A stretch of DNA of 64,000 bases from Colivivens sp963640465 (GCA_963640465.1 CAVHYP010000003.1:1-64000); one strand, 5' to 3'. Positions 7,484-17,268 are shown, numbered from the stretch's first letter. Numbers and translations are program-made. Notes: generated by a model not told the origin, from the sequence alone.

Positions 7484-9259
7484 TTAGTCGTTTAAGTCTG
7501 CAATAATTTTCCCTGTCAATTTGATCTTGATGTCTCTCACCAGCAGGGTCTGGTTGTAGGCATTGATGGTCTTTCCCACGATGCTCTGCGATCCTTCCTC
7601 GCCCGACATCGCCTCAGCCTTCAGGATGAGTCCGTCGGACGCCTTGAGAGCGCCTTTCTCGAGTTCCTTCACGGTCACTACCACTGGCGTTGTCACAGCA
7701 GTCATGCCGTCGGCAGACGGGCGTACAGTCCGGTCCACAGTAACGGATATGCGGTCGGAACTTATCTCCCGTCCGTTTTCATCTATCGCAAAAGCACTCA
7801 CCTTCAGATAAACCGGGACCTTGTTGTCGATATTGGCTGTTGCCGTTATATAGGATCCGTCCATCAAGTCGATGTCCTCGATGTCGTCGTGCCAGCCGTC
7901 TACAGTGTCGCGATACACGATTTCTGCCCCTTCATCGAAGGCAAGTGGAGCCTGGAACGTGTAGCTTGGAGCGATTGTGTATTTCTTGCCAAGTTCAATG
8001 CTGCTCACCTTTGTGGAATCGGCGGTTGCCTTCACCTTGAAGAATATGCGGTGGGGAACTCTGTCGAGTACATCCGACAAGTTGCTTACCTCATACACTC
8101 CGTCATAATTCTGCCGGTCTTCATCTGTCGCATACTTGCATATGCAGATGTTTGTCGTGCCGTTCGGATTGACTGTCATCTCGGGTACATCAACCGAAGC
8201 AATAAGCGTGCCGTCGTCATTCACCGAGTTGATGGTGCCGGAAAGTTTGCCTGCCAGGTTCATGTCGTTCGACAGTTTCAGACTGATTGTCGGATTGTGC
8301 AGGGCAACATGCACGTCATCGCCCTTGAGGAAGTCGGGCACGTTGTTTATCTCGATTTCACCGAGATCGGTCAAATCGATGGAAGGAGCGAATTTACCGG
8401 TTGCACCCGACACGGTCAGTGCCTCCATAGTCATCTGGCAATACACATAACAGTCGGAAGCCGACACCGGTGAAGTCGGTACATCGAACTCCGATACCGA
8501 TAGTCCTACGGATACTACGCCGTCCATTGTCACCACCCCGTCCTTGAACTCGAGTTTGTTGCCCTCCGTGCTGTTGGCATGGAAGTTCAGCTTGGTCAGA
8601 GTTGCATCGATGTTTATCGCATCGCTTGTGCTCACGTTGTGGAACGTGAGTGAATGGCCGTCGGTCTCATAATTGGAAGGACTGGCGCTGTTTACTTTCA
8701 TTGTCATGAAATCAGGCAGATCCACCTTCATTGTGGCGAAATGAGGCACACAGTTCTTCAAAGCCGGTGACACCTTTACCGTGATTGATACCTTTGCATC
8801 CACATCAGCCTCATGCAAATCCTTGATTTCATATGGAGCATCGCCACTGTACTTGAATTTAGTGACTACACCTTCAATCTTCTGCTCGGCAATGGCAACG
8901 CGCGAACCGGCGCGCTTACGGGCAGCAGCGAACGAATTGACGTCCACATACAGATGTTCGGACTCAGTGCTGCGCTTGGTGATATGTACCTTGTCCACGC
9001 AGGGGTGCGACGGTTCGATATAACCACCTACCTTATTTATTACATAATCACCGTTAGCCTTAATCTTCACGATATCACTGTTGTTCAGCTCCAGCACATC
9101 ATCGAGCGTAATGCTCTCAGTGCTGCTGGCGGGCAAGACTAAACTGTCTCCGCCTATACCTACAGTCAAATCCACGTCCGACAAATCATAGTCATTGTCA
9201 GCACAACCTGAGCCCAAAGCCACTGCGCCCGTAGCAAGTAACAGTGCCCACGTTTTCAT
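7484..9259 (-). CDS. Putative surface lipoprotein of unknown function
   Basis: Two starts are possible. ATG 9259 has AAGGAACA upstream and opens directly into a lipoprotein signal (MKTWALLLATGAVALGSGC), giving 591 residues; ATG 9280 would add seven residues. The lipobox is slightly atypical, with Leu at -4 and G-S-G before Cys19. After the Cys comes ADNDYDLSDVDLTVGI, a pattern common in Bacteroidales lipoproteins. The mature part is strand-rich with no motif I can name; it may be built of Ig-like or beta-sandwich domains. It is the first gene of a two-gene operon with the DUF5723 barrel. Confidence 0.7.
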   Translation of the reverse strand: MKTWALLLATGAVALGSGCADNDYDLSDVDLTVGIGGDSLVLPASSTESITLDDVLELNNSDIVKIKANGDYVINKVGGYIEPSHPCVDKVHITKRSTESEHLYVDVNSFAAARKRAGSRVAIAEQKIEGVVTKFKYSGDAPYEIKDLHEADVDAKVSITVKVSPALKNCVPHFATMKVDLPDFMTMKVNSASPSNYETDGHSLTFHNVSTSDAINIDATLTKLNFHANSTEGNKLEFKDGVVTMDGVVSVGLSVSEFDVPTSPVSASDCYVYCQMTMEALTVSGATGKFAPSIDLTDLGEIEINNVPDFLKGDDVHVALHNPTISLKLSNDMNLAGKLSGTINSVNDDGTLIASVDVPEMTVNPNGTTNICICKYATDEDRQNYDGVYEVSNLSDVLDRVPHRIFFKVKATADSTKVSSIELGKKYTIAPSYTFQAPLAFDEGAEIVYRDTVDGWHDDIEDIDLMDGSYITATANIDNKVPVYLKVSAFAIDENGREISSDRISVTVDRTVRPSADGMTAVTTPVVVTVKELEKGALKASDGLILKAEAMSGEEGSQSIVGKTINAYNQTLLVRDIKIKLTGKIIADLND

Positions 9260-9368
9260 TACATTGTTCCTTGTTCCCATAAAATAAAGTATTTTTCAAA
9301 TAAGTAAATAACCCCTCTCGCATCCGCACATTCTTAATCAAAAGAACACACATCAAACGATTCAGCTG

Positions 9369-9399
9369 CAAATATAGTCAGGTTTTTTTATATTGCAAA
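9369..9399 (-). promoter_or_regulatory. Promoter of the lipoprotein-DUF5723 operon
   Basis: On the minus strand TTTG (complement of 9396-9399) is followed after exactly 19 nt by TATATTTG (complement of 9369-9376), a full match to the Bacteroidetes consensus. Transcription would begin near 9362, leaving a 5' leader of about 80-100 nt. Confidence 0.8.
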
Positions 9400-9440
9400 C
9401 AAAAACAGAGAAAAATTGATTAACTGCATTAAAAAAGAGG

Positions 9441-9695
9441 AACGCCTCTCCGAGAAACAGAAGTCAGTTCTCTCCGAGGGCGTTAAGGGGAAGCCTCTCC
9501 TAAATCCTCCCCTGAAGGGAAGGACTTATCATCCGAAAGGGCGAGCAGGAAAGTGAGCGGCAATAGGAGCTAGCTCTCTCCGAGAGCGTTAAAGCGTGTG
9601 CGGATTTGTGCGCTGTAAAACATTGCGAGTTGGCGCTCGAATGTCATCGTCTACGCTCTTGGAGAGAGCTGACTCCTATTACGTTACGATCGAGC
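9441..9695. repeat. Palindromic repeat cluster between the lipoprotein promoter and ftsZ
   Basis: Contains a partial arm at 9461-9487, the 35-bp block shared with 1109-1143 (9494-9528), and one uninterrupted composite element at 9564-9677: arm TAGGAGCTAGCTCTCTCC.., about 60 bp of interior, and the inverted arm ..GGAGAGAGCTGACTCCTA. The arms are imperfect terminal inverted repeats of about 25 bp. The cluster ends just downstream of the ftsZ stop codon, so dcw transcripts must run into these hairpins. No gene is present. Confidence 0.85.
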
Positions 9696-9701
9696 ATCGC
9701 G

Positions 9702-10985
9702 CTATTGTGCTACTGCATTCGATCGTTCGGTGATCAGTCGGAGGTCTTCTCTCTTGCGCTTGTAGGTAGGTGATGCTTCCACCATACTGATTACGTCGTC
9801 GTTGTCAAGGTCTTCATCCTTGAACTTATAGCAATAGGTGGATTTCTTGGATCCGTTCTTGCTTCCGCCATATATGTTGTTGCGCCGGATTTCCTTCTCA
9901 ATCTCTTCTTCTGTTTTCTCAGCCTCTCTCTTCCGGTCTTCCTTGCGGCGTTTCTCCATGCGGTTCGACATTTCATCGGAGTTGATGTCCTGTACACCGA
10001 ATCCGGTGGCAAGAATCGTGACCTTCACCTTTTCCTTGAGTGAAGAGTCGACAGAGAGTCCCCATTTGGTTTCAACGATGTCGGCTGTCCTCATTCTGTT
10101 CATGAAGTCGTTGATTTCGCCCATCTCGTCCATCATGAGGCTTTGTGTGCCGTCGTTGTCGTCTCCGCCGCAGAAAGAGATGTGGAGCAGGAACTTCTTG
10201 GAGTTGTAGATGTCGTTGTTGTTGAGCAGAGGTGAGTGCAGCGCGTCTTCCAGCGCCTTGGTGATACGGCTGTCGCCGCTTCCATAACCGGTGCTCATGA
10301 TGGCTACGCCACCATTTTGAAGTACTGTCTTGACATCATTGAAGTCGAGGTTGATGATTCCGTGCATGGTGATGATTTCCGCTATGCTGCGTGCTGCATT
10401 GCAGAGGGTGTCGTCGGCTTTGGCAAATGCATCGAGAACAGTGAGGTCGGGATATATTTCCCGGAGTCGTTCATTGTTGATTACAAGCAGGGCATCCACA
10501 TTCTTACTCATCTCTTCCACTCCGTCCAGTGCCTTGTCGATCTTTATGACTCCTTCCCAGCGGAACGGTATGGTTACTATTCCTACTGTCAGGATGCCCA
10601 TCTCTTTGGCGGTCTTGGCAATGATAGGTGCTGCGCCAGTACCTGTGCCTCCGCCCATTCCTGCTGTGATGAAGACCATCTTGGTGCCGTCGTTGAGCAT
10701 GGCTTTGATGCTGTCGAGCGATTCCTCCGCTGCTTTCTTTCCGGCTTCAGGCTTGTTGCCCGCTCCCAGTCCTTCCTTGCCCAGTTGCAGCTTTGAAGGA
10801 ACTGGCGAATCGTCGAGCGCTTTCTTGTCGGTGTTGCATACGATGAACGACACATCGTGAATGCCTTTGTTGAACATGCTGTTGACTGCATTGCATCCAC
10901 CGCCACCTACGCCAATGACTTTTATTATGTTGGTTCCGTTTTGAGGAAACGTGAATTCTATATCTATATTCTTCTCTGGATCCAT
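9702..10985 (-). CDS. ftsZ: Cell division GTPase FtsZ
   Basis: FtsZ is the tubulin homologue that polymerises at mid-cell to form the division ring. The GTP-binding signature GGGTGTG is at residues 111-117 and the catalytic T7 loop NLDFND at 212-217. The protein is 427 residues, with a charged linker (about 325-395, KKRRKEDRKREAEKTEEEIEKEI region) and a C-terminal peptide around SPTYKRKREDL that would contact FtsA or membrane anchors. It is the last gene of the dcw cluster, 25 nt after ftsA. A repeat cluster begins a few bases after the stop. Confidence 0.98.
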   Translation of the reverse strand: MDPEKNIDIEFTFPQNGTNIIKVIGVGGGGCNAVNSMFNKGIHDVSFIVCNTDKKALDDSPVPSKLQLGKEGLGAGNKPEAGKKAAEESLDSIKAMLNDGTKMVFITAGMGGGTGTGAAPIIAKTAKEMGILTVGIVTIPFRWEGVIKIDKALDGVEEMSKNVDALLVINNERLREIYPDLTVLDAFAKADDTLCNAARSIAEIITMHGIINLDFNDVKTVLQNGGVAIMSTGYGSGDSRITKALEDALHSPLLNNNDIYNSKKFLLHISFCGGDDNDGTQSLMMDEMGEINDFMNRMRTADIVETKWGLSVDSSLKEKVKVTILATGFGVQDINSDEMSNRMEKRRKEDRKREAEKTEEEIEKEIRRNNIYGGSKNGSKKSTYCYKFKDEDLDNDDVISMVEASPTYKRKREDLRLITERSNAVAQ

Positions 10986-11010
10986 ATTCTTGCCTGTTTA
11001 TGTGGTTGTC

Positions 11011-12621
11011 TTATTCTTTTAGTAAATCATCAATCCATCGTCCGATTCTGCCCCACGTGCTGTTCCTCTTCTCGGACTCTTTCAGAAGTTCCTTGAGTTT
11101 GTCTGCCTCTTCGTTGCACTTGGTTATGAGGTCATCTGCCTCTCTCAACGACTGGTTATATTTGTCCTTGCCGACCAGGACGTCCTTGAACTTGTTATAG
11201 TCCTCAGTTATGATTGATTCGGCGATTGTGATGTTCTCTCTTGCTTCATTCTTGAGACCTTTGTTGGCATCGTCGACCGTTATGCTGGAGACAGATTTCT
11301 GAAGTTTGATGATGGTGTCTCTGAGCTTTGTCTTGGTGCTTTCGATGTATGCGAGGGCTTCTTCCTCTTCTTTCTGGAGCTTCGACATTGCTTCCTTCTT
11401 GACGCTGTCTTTTGCCTTCTCGCTTTCGCTGAAGATTTCAAGTCCGTTGTATCCGTCTTCGGTACAGTTCTCGTTGCCGGAGAGCAGCAGGGAGATTATT
11501 GCGCAGTTGGTAGGACTTTCCAGTGACAATGATGTGATGTCGCTGTTCTTTATGAGTTGCGGAATCACTTTCTTTGCGATACGGACCTTGTCGGCGTTTA
11601 GCATTGACAGGCATGCCTTCTCGATGTTTTTGATGTTGGCACCACCGCCGGTGATGACCACTCCTCCAAGGAGTCGGTCGGCATATTCAGTGTTGTGCAT
11701 CTGCTTGTCGACATTCACCAAAATCTCCTGCAGACGTGCCCTGATGATTTCCTGTATTGTAGTTATCTCAACTGAACGTCCGTCGGATGTAGTGTACAGA
11801 GGAATTTGGTCTTCATCTTCGTATTGTACATTCTCTGATGTCGCATCTCCGTAGGTGAGGAACAGTTGCTCAGCCTCGTTGTATTCGATTTGCAGGTCGC
11901 ACAGGTCCTGTTTTATGTTGTTGATGCCAAGTGGCAGTGTTATAATCTGACGGATGATATTGCTCTTCAGCACTACTATGGTGGTGGTTCCTGCTCCGAG
12001 GTCAATCAGTGCAGTTCCAGTGCGTTTCTCGGTGTCGGTTAGCACATTGTTTGCCAGTTCGAATGCCGTCAGATGGTAGTCGGCGATTTCCAGCCCAAGA
12101 TTCTCAAAGCTTGTTTTGATATTTTTCCGCAAGCGCTTGTTGGCAACCACATTGAGGAACTCGCCTTCTATGTTTGTTCCCATGATGCCTACGGGGTCGG
12201 CAACCAGACTTCCGTCGACGCTGAATCCCTGGACGTAGTAGCCGATGAGTTCACAGTCTTCGTCGGATACTTCATGGCTCTCGTCGGTGATGCTGTCTAT
12301 GTGTGCCTGGTTGATGTAGGTGGGCGTCAGCATGTTTTTCTTGATGAAGCTCTTTACCGAACGTACGGACTGTCCGCCTATACCTATGTAAGTACGGGTG
12401 ATTTTCCTCTTCAGAGTTGCCTCCAGCTTGTTGATAACGTTCTTTATGCTCTGGGTCGTTTTCTCGATATTATATACAACCCCACGTTTTATGCAATCAC
12501 TGGTCTTGTCTTCTGCATAAGCAAGTATTTGCATACTTCCGTCCTTCATCTTTCCTGCTATTCCGCAGACTTTAGATGAACCTAACTCGATTGCTACAAT
12601 TATAGAATCCTGTTCTCCCAT
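11011..12621 (-). CDS. ftsA: Cell division protein FtsA (actin-like FtsZ anchor)
   Basis: An actin-fold ATPase that tethers FtsZ to the membrane. The phosphate-1 loop is at the N-terminus (VAIELGSSKVCGI), the phosphate-2 region at about 205-215 (ALIDLGAGTTTIVV) and the adenosine motif GGVVITGGGANI at about 316-328. At 536 residues it is much longer than the roughly 420 of the E. coli protein. The extra length is a Glu/Lys-rich, helix-forming segment (about 395-515), probably a coiled coil, placed before the C-terminal amphipathic helix (WGRIGRWIDDLLKE) that serves as membrane anchor. It lies 6 nt downstream of ftsQ. Confidence 0.97.
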   Translation of the reverse strand: MGEQDSIIVAIELGSSKVCGIAGKMKDGSMQILAYAEDKTSDCIKRGVVYNIEKTTQSIKNVINKLEATLKRKITRTYIGIGGQSVRSVKSFIKKNMLTPTYINQAHIDSITDESHEVSDEDCELIGYYVQGFSVDGSLVADPVGIMGTNIEGEFLNVVANKRLRKNIKTSFENLGLEIADYHLTAFELANNVLTDTEKRTGTALIDLGAGTTTIVVLKSNIIRQIITLPLGINNIKQDLCDLQIEYNEAEQLFLTYGDATSENVQYEDEDQIPLYTTSDGRSVEITTIQEIIRARLQEILVNVDKQMHNTEYADRLLGGVVITGGGANIKNIEKACLSMLNADKVRIAKKVIPQLIKNSDITSLSLESPTNCAIISLLLSGNENCTEDGYNGLEIFSESEKAKDSVKKEAMSKLQKEEEEALAYIESTKTKLRDTIIKLQKSVSSITVDDANKGLKNEARENITIAESIITEDYNKFKDVLVGKDKYNQSLREADDLITKCNEEADKLKELLKESEKRNSTWGRIGRWIDDLLKE

Positions 12622-12627
12622 AGATAT

Positions 12628-13392
12628 TTAGTCTTTTTGTTTTTTACAAATAATCTGCCCTTCATACTCCAAGTCGATAATTGAATATTTGTTCCAACCG
12701 ACTTTTGTGATGGCTTGTTGATAGAATACCATCAACCGTTGCAGCTTCTCTTGAAATTTGTTGAGTGTTCCCAAATGTATAATATGACTGCCGACACGCG
12801 GTATGAGGTCTATTGTGTATTCTTTGTCGGAATTGACCGATACGTAGATCTGTTCAATCTGATTGTTCCAGAATGGGTTTTCGAGAAGATATGTCCCGAG
12901 TCGTGAAAGCCGTTTCTTGGCATACCGCTGTGAAAACTTGCCGGTGGCGACAGGCATGTTGACAGGGTAGGCTCTGTTGGTTATCACCTTGCCGAACTTG
13001 TCGATGTAGTAGCCTTCTCCATTGTCTGGAAGAATGTAAATGACAGGGGTGCGCTCGGTGACGTTGATGATTACCTTGTCGTTTGACGTCTTGTAGCATT
13101 CAACCTTCTCGACAAATTCATTCTTTCTCAGGGCACGTTCGATTTGTCCGGTACTTATGTCGCTCATAGGTCTGCCAGTCGGCAGGATGTTGACTTTACG
13201 AAGCTCTTCCTCTACGATGTTGTATGTGATAAATCCGGAATGGCTGTTCTTCTCGATGTTCAGTTCAATGCCGTTGCATTTGTCATTCTTGTTTTTCTCC
13301 GCAGATATCATTATTGCATATACAATGTATGCGGCAATACCCAGGACGAGTATTGCTGCACCAACAATCCTTATGCCTTTAGTTATCTGCAT
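12628..13392 (-). CDS. ftsQ: Cell division protein FtsQ
   Basis: A 254-residue bitopic membrane protein: short cytoplasmic N-terminus, one membrane segment (about residues 8-29, IRIVGAAILVLGIAAYIVYAIM) and a periplasmic part with a POTRA-like domain followed by a beta domain. FtsQ links the early and late divisome and binds FtsL. Sequence identity in this family is low, and the call rests on topology and on its place between murC and ftsA. The start overlaps the end of murC by 10 nt, suggesting translational coupling. Confidence 0.9.
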   Translation of the reverse strand: MQITKGIRIVGAAILVLGIAAYIVYAIMISAEKNKNDKCNGIELNIEKNSHSGFITYNIVEEELRKVNILPTGRPMSDISTGQIERALRKNEFVEKVECYKTSNDKVIINVTERTPVIYILPDNGEGYYIDKFGKVITNRAYPVNMPVATGKFSQRYAKKRLSRLGTYLLENPFWNNQIEQIYVSVNSDKEYTIDLIPRVGSHIIHLGTLNKFQEKLQRLMVFYQQAITKVGWNKYSIIDLEYEGQIICKKQKD

Positions 13393-14759
13393 TCTTCCAA
13401 TATCTTTGTTATCTGTGGAACATAGTTGTCGATGTCACCGGCACCCAATATGATGAGCACATCGAAGTCTCCCTTCCTGGCAATATCCAGGATATCCTCC
13501 TTGTGGATGAGATGACGTTCCATGTCGGGACGCAGGTTGTCGTATATCAGTTGGCTTGTCACGCCTGGTATGGGCTGTTCGCGTGCAGGATAGATGTCGC
13601 ACAGGTAGACGCAGTTCAGCAGCGATAGACTTTGTGCAAAGTCCTTGTAGAAATCCCTTGTGCGTGTGTACAGATGCGGCTGGAAGATTGCTGCAATCTT
13701 CTTGTCGGGGTAAAGCTCCCGGATGGATTTCGCGCTTTGGGCAATCTCTTTGGGGTGGTGTGCATAGTCGCTGAGGAAGGCAATCCTGTCGTTCTTGATC
13801 TTGAAATCGAAACGGCGGTCCACTCCCCTGAATGTCTTCATGCTGTTGCGTATTTCGCCTTCATCAACTCCGTTCAACCATGCAAGTGCCATGGCTGCAA
13901 TGCCGTTCTCGATGTTGATGCTTACGGGAACTCCAAGCTGGATGTTCTTGATTACGGTGGTTGGAGTCACAAAGTCGAAGAATATTTCTCCTCCTCCGAT
14001 TCTTATGTTGTCGGCATGAAAGTCGCCTTCTGTGCGTGAGTATTCGTAGATTCTGACACCGTCCTGAACCCGTGGCTTCATCTCCAGTCCTTTGTGTATG
14101 ATCAAGGCCCCGCCTGGTTGGATCAGAGATGTGTAGTGTTCGAAGCTCTCGATGTATGCTTCTTTTGTGCCGTAGATGTCCAGATGGTCGGGGTCGGTGG
14201 CTGTTATGACTGTCATATAAGGACGCAGCCAGTGGAAGGACCTGTCGAATTCATCGGCTTCAATGACTACATAATCGCTTTTCTTTGAGAGAATGTAGTT
14301 TGTTCCGTAGTTCTTTGATATTCCTCCCAGAAAAGCATTGCAGTCGACATGTGATTCATGCAGGATATGTGCAGCCATGGTTGATGTCGTTGTCTTTCCA
14401 TGTGTGCCTGCCACACACAGCCCTTTGTGTGACTGTGTGATAAATCCTAGCACTTGGGCACGTTTCTGAACATCGAAACCCTGCTCTCTGAAATAGGTGA
14501 GTTCTTTGTTTGTCTCGGGTATGGCTGGCGTGTAGACCACCAGTGTGGTGTCCTTGTCTTTGAAACATGAGGGGATGGAGTCCACATTGTCGCCATAGTG
14601 GATTTGAACCCCTTCTTCAATCAGTCTCTCTGTCAGTTCGCTTGGTGTCTTGTCGTAGCCGCCTACGTTGAGTCCTTTGGAAAGGAAAAAACGTTCCAAG
14701 GCACTCATTCCAATGCCTCCTGCTCCTTCGAAATATATTGACTTTAGTTCGTTATCCAT
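13383..14759 (-). CDS. murC: UDP-N-acetylmuramate-L-alanine ligase MurC
   Basis: Adds L-alanine to UDP-MurNAc, the first step in building the stem peptide, in the cytoplasm. The N-terminal nucleotide-binding loop is GAGGIGMSAL and the ATP-binding motif GTHGKTTTS lies near residue 118. The length, 458 residues, is usual for the family. Three domains (UDP-sugar, ATP, C-terminal amino-acid) can be followed along the sequence. It starts 4 nt after the murG stop and overlaps ftsQ by 10 nt. Confidence 0.97.
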   Translation of the reverse strand: MDNELKSIYFEGAGGIGMSALERFFLSKGLNVGGYDKTPSELTERLIEEGVQIHYGDNVDSIPSCFKDKDTTLVVYTPAIPETNKELTYFREQGFDVQKRAQVLGFITQSHKGLCVAGTHGKTTTSTMAAHILHESHVDCNAFLGGISKNYGTNYILSKKSDYVVIEADEFDRSFHWLRPYMTVITATDPDHLDIYGTKEAYIESFEHYTSLIQPGGALIIHKGLEMKPRVQDGVRIYEYSRTEGDFHADNIRIGGGEIFFDFVTPTTVIKNIQLGVPVSINIENGIAAMALAWLNGVDEGEIRNSMKTFRGVDRRFDFKIKNDRIAFLSDYAHHPKEIAQSAKSIRELYPDKKIAAIFQPHLYTRTRDFYKDFAQSLSLLNCVYLCDIYPAREQPIPGVTSQLIYDNLRPDMERHLIHKEDILDIARKGDFDVLIILGAGDIDNYVPQITKILEECR

Positions 14760-14763
14760 GTCT

Positions 14764-15870
14764 TTACGCTTTAGCTAATTTAAGTACTTCCTTTGCTATC
14801 CTGTTTGCAGAATCGGAGATTGCCAGTTTCTTTATGTTTGCGCTCAACTCTTTGAGCTTGCTGCCGTCCTGCACGACAGAGATTGCACTGCCGATGAGCT
14901 TTTGTGGAGCCTCTGCATCAGTGATGAGGATGGCAGCCCCGATATTTGACAATGCCTTCGCATTCTTTGTCTGATGGTCTTCTGCAACATTGGGCGAAGG
15001 AACCAGTATGCATGGTTTGCCCAACAGACACAACTCGCTTATGCTACTTGCTCCGGCTCTTGATACAACGAGGTCTGCTGCAGCATAAGCCGATGGCATG
15101 TCGGAGATGAAATCTTTGACTACAAGGTTCTCAACCTTCGGATGTTTGGCAAGCGTTTCCGCAATGTGTTGGCTATAATACTTGCCTGTCTGCCAGATAA
15201 TCTGTATGTTTGAACTCTGTATCGTATCGAGCTTACCAAGTACACTCTCATTCAGAGTTCGTGCACCAAGACTTCCTCCGATAATAAGTATCGTTGGACA
15301 TTCTGGTTTCAGACCGAACTGTCTGAGAGCATCCTCCTTTGATATCTTGCTGCTGAGAAGTGCCTGACGTACGGGATTGCCTGTCATGATGATTTTCTCG
15401 GCAGGGAAGAATCTGTCCATGCCTTCGTATGCAACGCAGATACGGTTGGCAGACTTTGCCAATAACTTGTTCGTCACTCCTGCATAGGAGTTCTGCTCTT
15501 GTATCAGAGTGGGTATTCCCATCTTGGCAGCTGTGTTCAGGGTTGGTCCGCTTGCAAATCCTCCGACGCCTACTACAACCTGAGGCTTGAAGTCCTTTAT
15601 GACTTTGCGCGCAATCCATTGGCTCTTGAGTATATCAATCAGAACTTTTATGTTCTTGAACGGGTTCTTTCTGTTGAAGCCTTCTATAGGCAGACCAATG
15701 ATCTTGTATCCTGCATCTGGAACTCTCTGCATTTCCATACGTCCCCTTGCTCCCACAAACAGGATGTCTGCTTTGGGATTCAGGGCTTTTATCTCATTTG
15801 CAATGGCTATTGCCGGGAAAATGTGTCCTCCCGTACCGCCACCACTTACTATGACTTTTAATCCTTCCAT
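14764..15870 (-). CDS. murG: MurG, lipid II synthase (GlcNAc transferase)
   Basis: Transfers GlcNAc from UDP-GlcNAc to lipid I to give lipid II on the inner face of the cytoplasmic membrane. The GT-B glycosyltransferase hallmark GGGTGGHIFPA is at residues 10-20, and the C-terminal donor-binding region includes VVSRAGASSISEL. The 368 residues are normal for the family. The ATG at 15870 directly precedes the glycine-rich loop. A 90-nt spacer separates it from ftsW. Confidence 0.97.
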   Translation of the reverse strand: MEGLKVIVSGGGTGGHIFPAIAIANEIKALNPKADILFVGARGRMEMQRVPDAGYKIIGLPIEGFNRKNPFKNIKVLIDILKSQWIARKVIKDFKPQVVVGVGGFASGPTLNTAAKMGIPTLIQEQNSYAGVTNKLLAKSANRICVAYEGMDRFFPAEKIIMTGNPVRQALLSSKISKEDALRQFGLKPECPTILIIGGSLGARTLNESVLGKLDTIQSSNIQIIWQTGKYYSQHIAETLAKHPKVENLVVKDFISDMPSAYAAADLVVSRAGASSISELCLLGKPCILVPSPNVAEDHQTKNAKALSNIGAAILITDAEAPQKLIGSAISVVQDGSKLKELSANIKKLAISDSANRIAKEVLKLAKA

Positions 15871-15960
15871 GACTTTGCAAATATACGAATTTTCTTATGA
15901 TTATGAAACTGAACAACTGCTAAACTGTTGAGTTTGCCTAATTTAATCTTGAATGATTGG

Positions 15961-17268
15961 TTATTGTATTCCTGCGCTGCTATAATATTCGTCGGTTTCG
16001 ATTGAACTTATGGGCTCTGCCGGACTGCTCGGAGTTTCGCTTACTTTCTCTGCATATCGGCTGATGCTCAATATCACTCCAAAGTAGAAACATGTGATAA
16101 TGATGGACGTACCGCCCTTGCTTATCAAAGGCAACGGCTGGCCTGTAACAGGCAACATGCCCACTGCAACTCCCATGTTTATGAGTGCTTGCAGAACCAG
16201 AATGATTCCAAAGCCCATTACAAGGAATGCAGGAAAGAACTTGTCGCACTTCTTCGCAATCTTACTCACCCTCACCAGTAGGGCTATGTAGAGAAATATC
16301 ACGAACACGGCTCCACCTACTCCCATCTCTTCAACTATGATTGAATAGATGAAGTCTGATTCGGCATGTGCCAGGAAGTCACGCTGTACGGAGTTGCCTG
16401 GTCCCATTCCTATTATATTGGAGTTCGCTATTGCTATGTTGGCATTGCCCACTTGCCAGTCCTCAGACAGTTTGTATTCGTCGTCCTCGTTTCCAAAAGG
16501 CTTGTCGCTCTCGGTTTTGATGCCGAACTTGTTTTCTATTCGATGCTTCCAAGTCAATGGACGTCCTCCCATCTTACCGATTACATCGCTTGGAGTGACG
16601 AGCAATAAAGTGGCAGCGATTACTCCAAACAATCCCACGCCAAACAGACCTTTGAGCATGAGTTTGTGTGGAATATTCCCAATGTACATCATAATTACGG
16701 ACACGACAAACAGAATGAATGCAGTGGAGAAGTTCTCGGAGACAATCAGTCCGCAGATTGTGATAATCAACGCGCAGCAAATATTGAACGGTTTTTTGTA
16801 TCCACCCTTAGTTGCCATCACAACCACTTTGGTCCCTTTCTTGCTTTTCACCACTTCTTCGTTCTGTGTTTTCGACAGGATTGCTGCCAGCGACATTATC
16901 AGAGCAGCTTTTGCAATTTCTGAAGGTTGGAAAGAGAGGAAGCCAAGGTCGATCCATCTGTTACCGTTGTTGATTGTTCCACCAAAGAACAATACATAGA
17001 CAAGCAACAGGATGGATGTCGGCAACAGGAATATCGGGAACAACTTGAAATATTTGAATGGAATTCTATGTACAATAAGGATTATGATCAATCCTATAAA
17101 CAAGAATCCCGCTTGTCTTATCATTGGATCCCAGTGGTTTCCTCTGGTGTAGGTGAGCGAACTGGATGCGCTGTAGATCTCTACCAGGGAAATCATGCAA
17201 AGGAAGAAGTATATCATCCATATCACTTTATCTCCTTTGAACAGGTTGTTGCTGATTATCTTTAGCAT
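15961..17268 (-). CDS. ftsW: FtsW, SEDS-family septal peptidoglycan glycosyltransferase
   Basis: A multi-pass SEDS protein of 435 residues, with about ten membrane segments, that polymerises lipid II at the septum together with FtsI. The family motif around GMGPGNS (residues near 292) and the late PLPLISKGGTS motif (near 378-390) are present. A loop rich in charged residues around 225-270 forms the large periplasmic segment. Its position between murD and murG, within the dcw cluster, separates it from the RodA paralogue encoded at 48115-49581. Confidence 0.96.
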   Translation of the reverse strand: MLKIISNNLFKGDKVIWMIYFFLCMISLVEIYSASSSLTYTRGNHWDPMIRQAGFLFIGLIIILIVHRIPFKYFKLFPIFLLPTSILLLVYVLFFGGTINNGNRWIDLGFLSFQPSEIAKAALIMSLAAILSKTQNEEVVKSKKGTKVVVMATKGGYKKPFNICCALIITICGLIVSENFSTAFILFVVSVIMMYIGNIPHKLMLKGLFGVGLFGVIAATLLLVTPSDVIGKMGGRPLTWKHRIENKFGIKTESDKPFGNEDDEYKLSEDWQVGNANIAIANSNIIGMGPGNSVQRDFLAHAESDFIYSIIVEEMGVGGAVFVIFLYIALLVRVSKIAKKCDKFFPAFLVMGFGIILVLQALINMGVAVGMLPVTGQPLPLISKGGTSIIITCFYFGVILSISRYAEKVSETPSSPAEPISSIETDEYYSSAGIQ

